Shown here piece after piece: positions 62,667 to 64,000 of a stretch of DNA of 64,000 nt. The notes beneath the pieces are model-generated. The model saw nothing but the letters and a program-made list of their open reading frames with translations. It was not told the DNA's origin and did no database searches. The stretch's first letter is position 1. Every line of letters begins with the position of its first letter. The stretch covers positions 13,197,097 to 13,261,096 of the forward strand of contig NC_053120.1 of assembly GCF_010015445.1 (NCBI RefSeq). Reading direction: 5' to 3'. This stretch comes from Perca fluviatilis. Taxonomy: Eukaryota; Chordata; Actinopteri; Perciformes; Percidae. The translations under genes were made by a program, and so were the position numbers.

Positions 62667-62856
62667 ATTGCTGTGTCTCTGAAAGCTGTAGTTTAAAGGC
62701 CTTTACACACCGGGCACGTTTGTTTTTTTGCGAATAATTTGCAAGCCATTATTTTTTATATCTATAAGAGAGTATTATGGATTTTCCTGTATGTTATTTG
62801 TCACATGTAAAGGTGTGTAAAGGCCTCTAGACTACAGCTTACAAGGATACAGCAAT
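62667..62856. mobile_element. Short inverted-repeat (MITE-like) element
   Basis: Arms of about 44 bp at 62667-62710 and 62813-62856 are inverse complements with few mismatches. The inner 14 bases, aggcctttacacac / gtgtgtaaaggcct, are perfect. About 100 bp of AT-rich sequence lies between. No target duplication was identified. Confidence 0.65.
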
Positions 62857-64000
62857 CAAAGAGACAATGTGACTTGGTCCAGACAACGTGGTAATTATAC
62901 TCTTCGTAAACCGCTAAATAAACCACCAGAGGATATTATTTCCCCATCTTTATATTTGCCACATGACGAGTACAGTACAATGTAGTACTGATGCCATTCT
63001 GATGCATTTTCTTCTTACAGCCACAAAATGACAGTTTAGGAGGATGAAATGCACCCCTGACAATCAAAAATGCTAGTGACAGAGCAACATGACATATACT
63101 GCACATAACATTATCAAATTACATTATAATGTGTAGTATTATAAATCCATCTGTAATCGTCCAACGCTATACACATGTATTTGCATTTTGCAGCCAGGAG
63201 GAGACAGAAAAGCACCACTTATGGAGCTCAGTAACTCTTTTTTTTCCCCCAGTGATGTCAAGGGAGCTGTATCCTTAAAGGCCCTCTGTGGTTTTATTTG
63301 CAAATTAACTGCCTGGCTTTGCAAGGAGTTTGAACACAAGTGTCATCAAGTTAGGTAATTAATTACAAAGATGTATGTGGAGCTCAGTTATATTTTTATA
63401 GAGTTTACTTTGAGGATCCCAACCTGAAAGCCATCAGATACAAGTGTTGCAAATTAAGACGCATGACATCACACCAATGATCAAAAAGATCCAAAATCAA
63501 AAAACTGCTATGTCTAGTCAAGTGATCCAGATACCCCCAGAAACCCCCAGCAGCAGACCTCAGTACCTGCTTCCTGGTCTGCAAATTTAGCAGCTTAACA
63601 CGAGGTCGTGAGATAAGACGACCGGCAAGAGAAATGCTACACGTGAAAGTTCTTTGGTGCTCTGCTGATCTCTCAGCTGTGACAAATTAGCATCACCAAG
63701 AAAGGACTGAGCTTCAACACTTTGCCACTGAGGTAGTGTAAACAAAGTATCTGTGAAATGCAGTAATCTTGTCCTTACGATTGAGCTTTTGTTCATTAGT
63801 TGGGAAAGAGTGACTGGTAAAAAAATAAGATTATGAATATTGACTTAAATGTTCCTTTTGAAGACCATATGATCTGCTCAAAGTTCCTGGCACAAAAATG
63901 TTTTGTTCAAAGCCTTAAGCTTTGCCATGTCCTAAAGAGATTTATATTCAGGCTTTGAAATGCTATAAGTAAAGAACTGTGAACTGTTCACACAAAACTC

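Larger units (their letters stand above)
61466..64000. other. Downstream intergenic region, no gene recognised
   Basis: AT-rich sequence with a T run at about 61756-61773 and an A run at about 61858-61868. No coding exon is visible up to the end of the window. Contains the palindrome at 62345 and the inverted-repeat element at 62667. Confidence 0.5.

Overview
This is a 64 kb stretch of a ray-finned fish genome. Genes are split into short exons with GT-AG introns, (CA)n microsatellites are long and frequent, and the interspersed repeats (L2-type LINEs, tRNA-derived SINEs, hAT and Tc1-like elements) are of teleost type. An intact captured retroviral envelope gene inside a host intron also points to a spiny-rayed (percomorph/acanthomorph) fish. 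The species cannot be named from the sequence.

Layout. (1) 221-7260, plus strand: the last three coding exons of DNAJC6 (auxilin), carrying the C-terminal J domain, followed by a long 3' UTR. (2) 1581-2825, minus strand, inside the last DNAJC6 intron: one uninterrupted 414-codon gamma-type retroviral env, with no gag, pol or paired LTRs recognised. It matches the description of percomORF, a captured env of spiny-rayed fishes. (3) 7260-34000: a gene-free interval full of transposon debris. It includes a 4.7 kb degenerate L2 LINE on the minus strand (about 20161-24903) that was itself invaded by a hAT MITE (22639-22856, 8-bp target duplication) and a SINE. (4) 34100-61470, plus strand: a complete leptin receptor gene (LEPR), with one non-coding first exon and 20 coding exons that join to exactly 3510 nt (1169 residues). 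Order along the protein: signal peptide, N-terminal domain, first cytokine-receptor module with WSEWS, Ig-like domain, second module with WSEWS, two membrane-proximal FNIII domains, transmembrane helix, Box 1, and a long tail with all three signalling tyrosine motifs (YATV, YLGM, YLPQ). (5) 61470-64000: gene-free, with a perfect 32-bp palindrome and a small inverted-repeat element.

The order DNAJC6 - LEPR in the same orientation is the vertebrate arrangement. Mammals have LEPROT, which shares its promoter with LEPR, in between; I saw no LEPROT exon here. DNAJC6 acts in clathrin uncoating and LEPR in leptin/JAK-STAT signalling. They are neighbours by old synteny, not by shared pathway. Splice junctions were placed by eye from reading frame and consensus; non-coding ends (transcription starts, polyA sites, repeat edges) are approximate.
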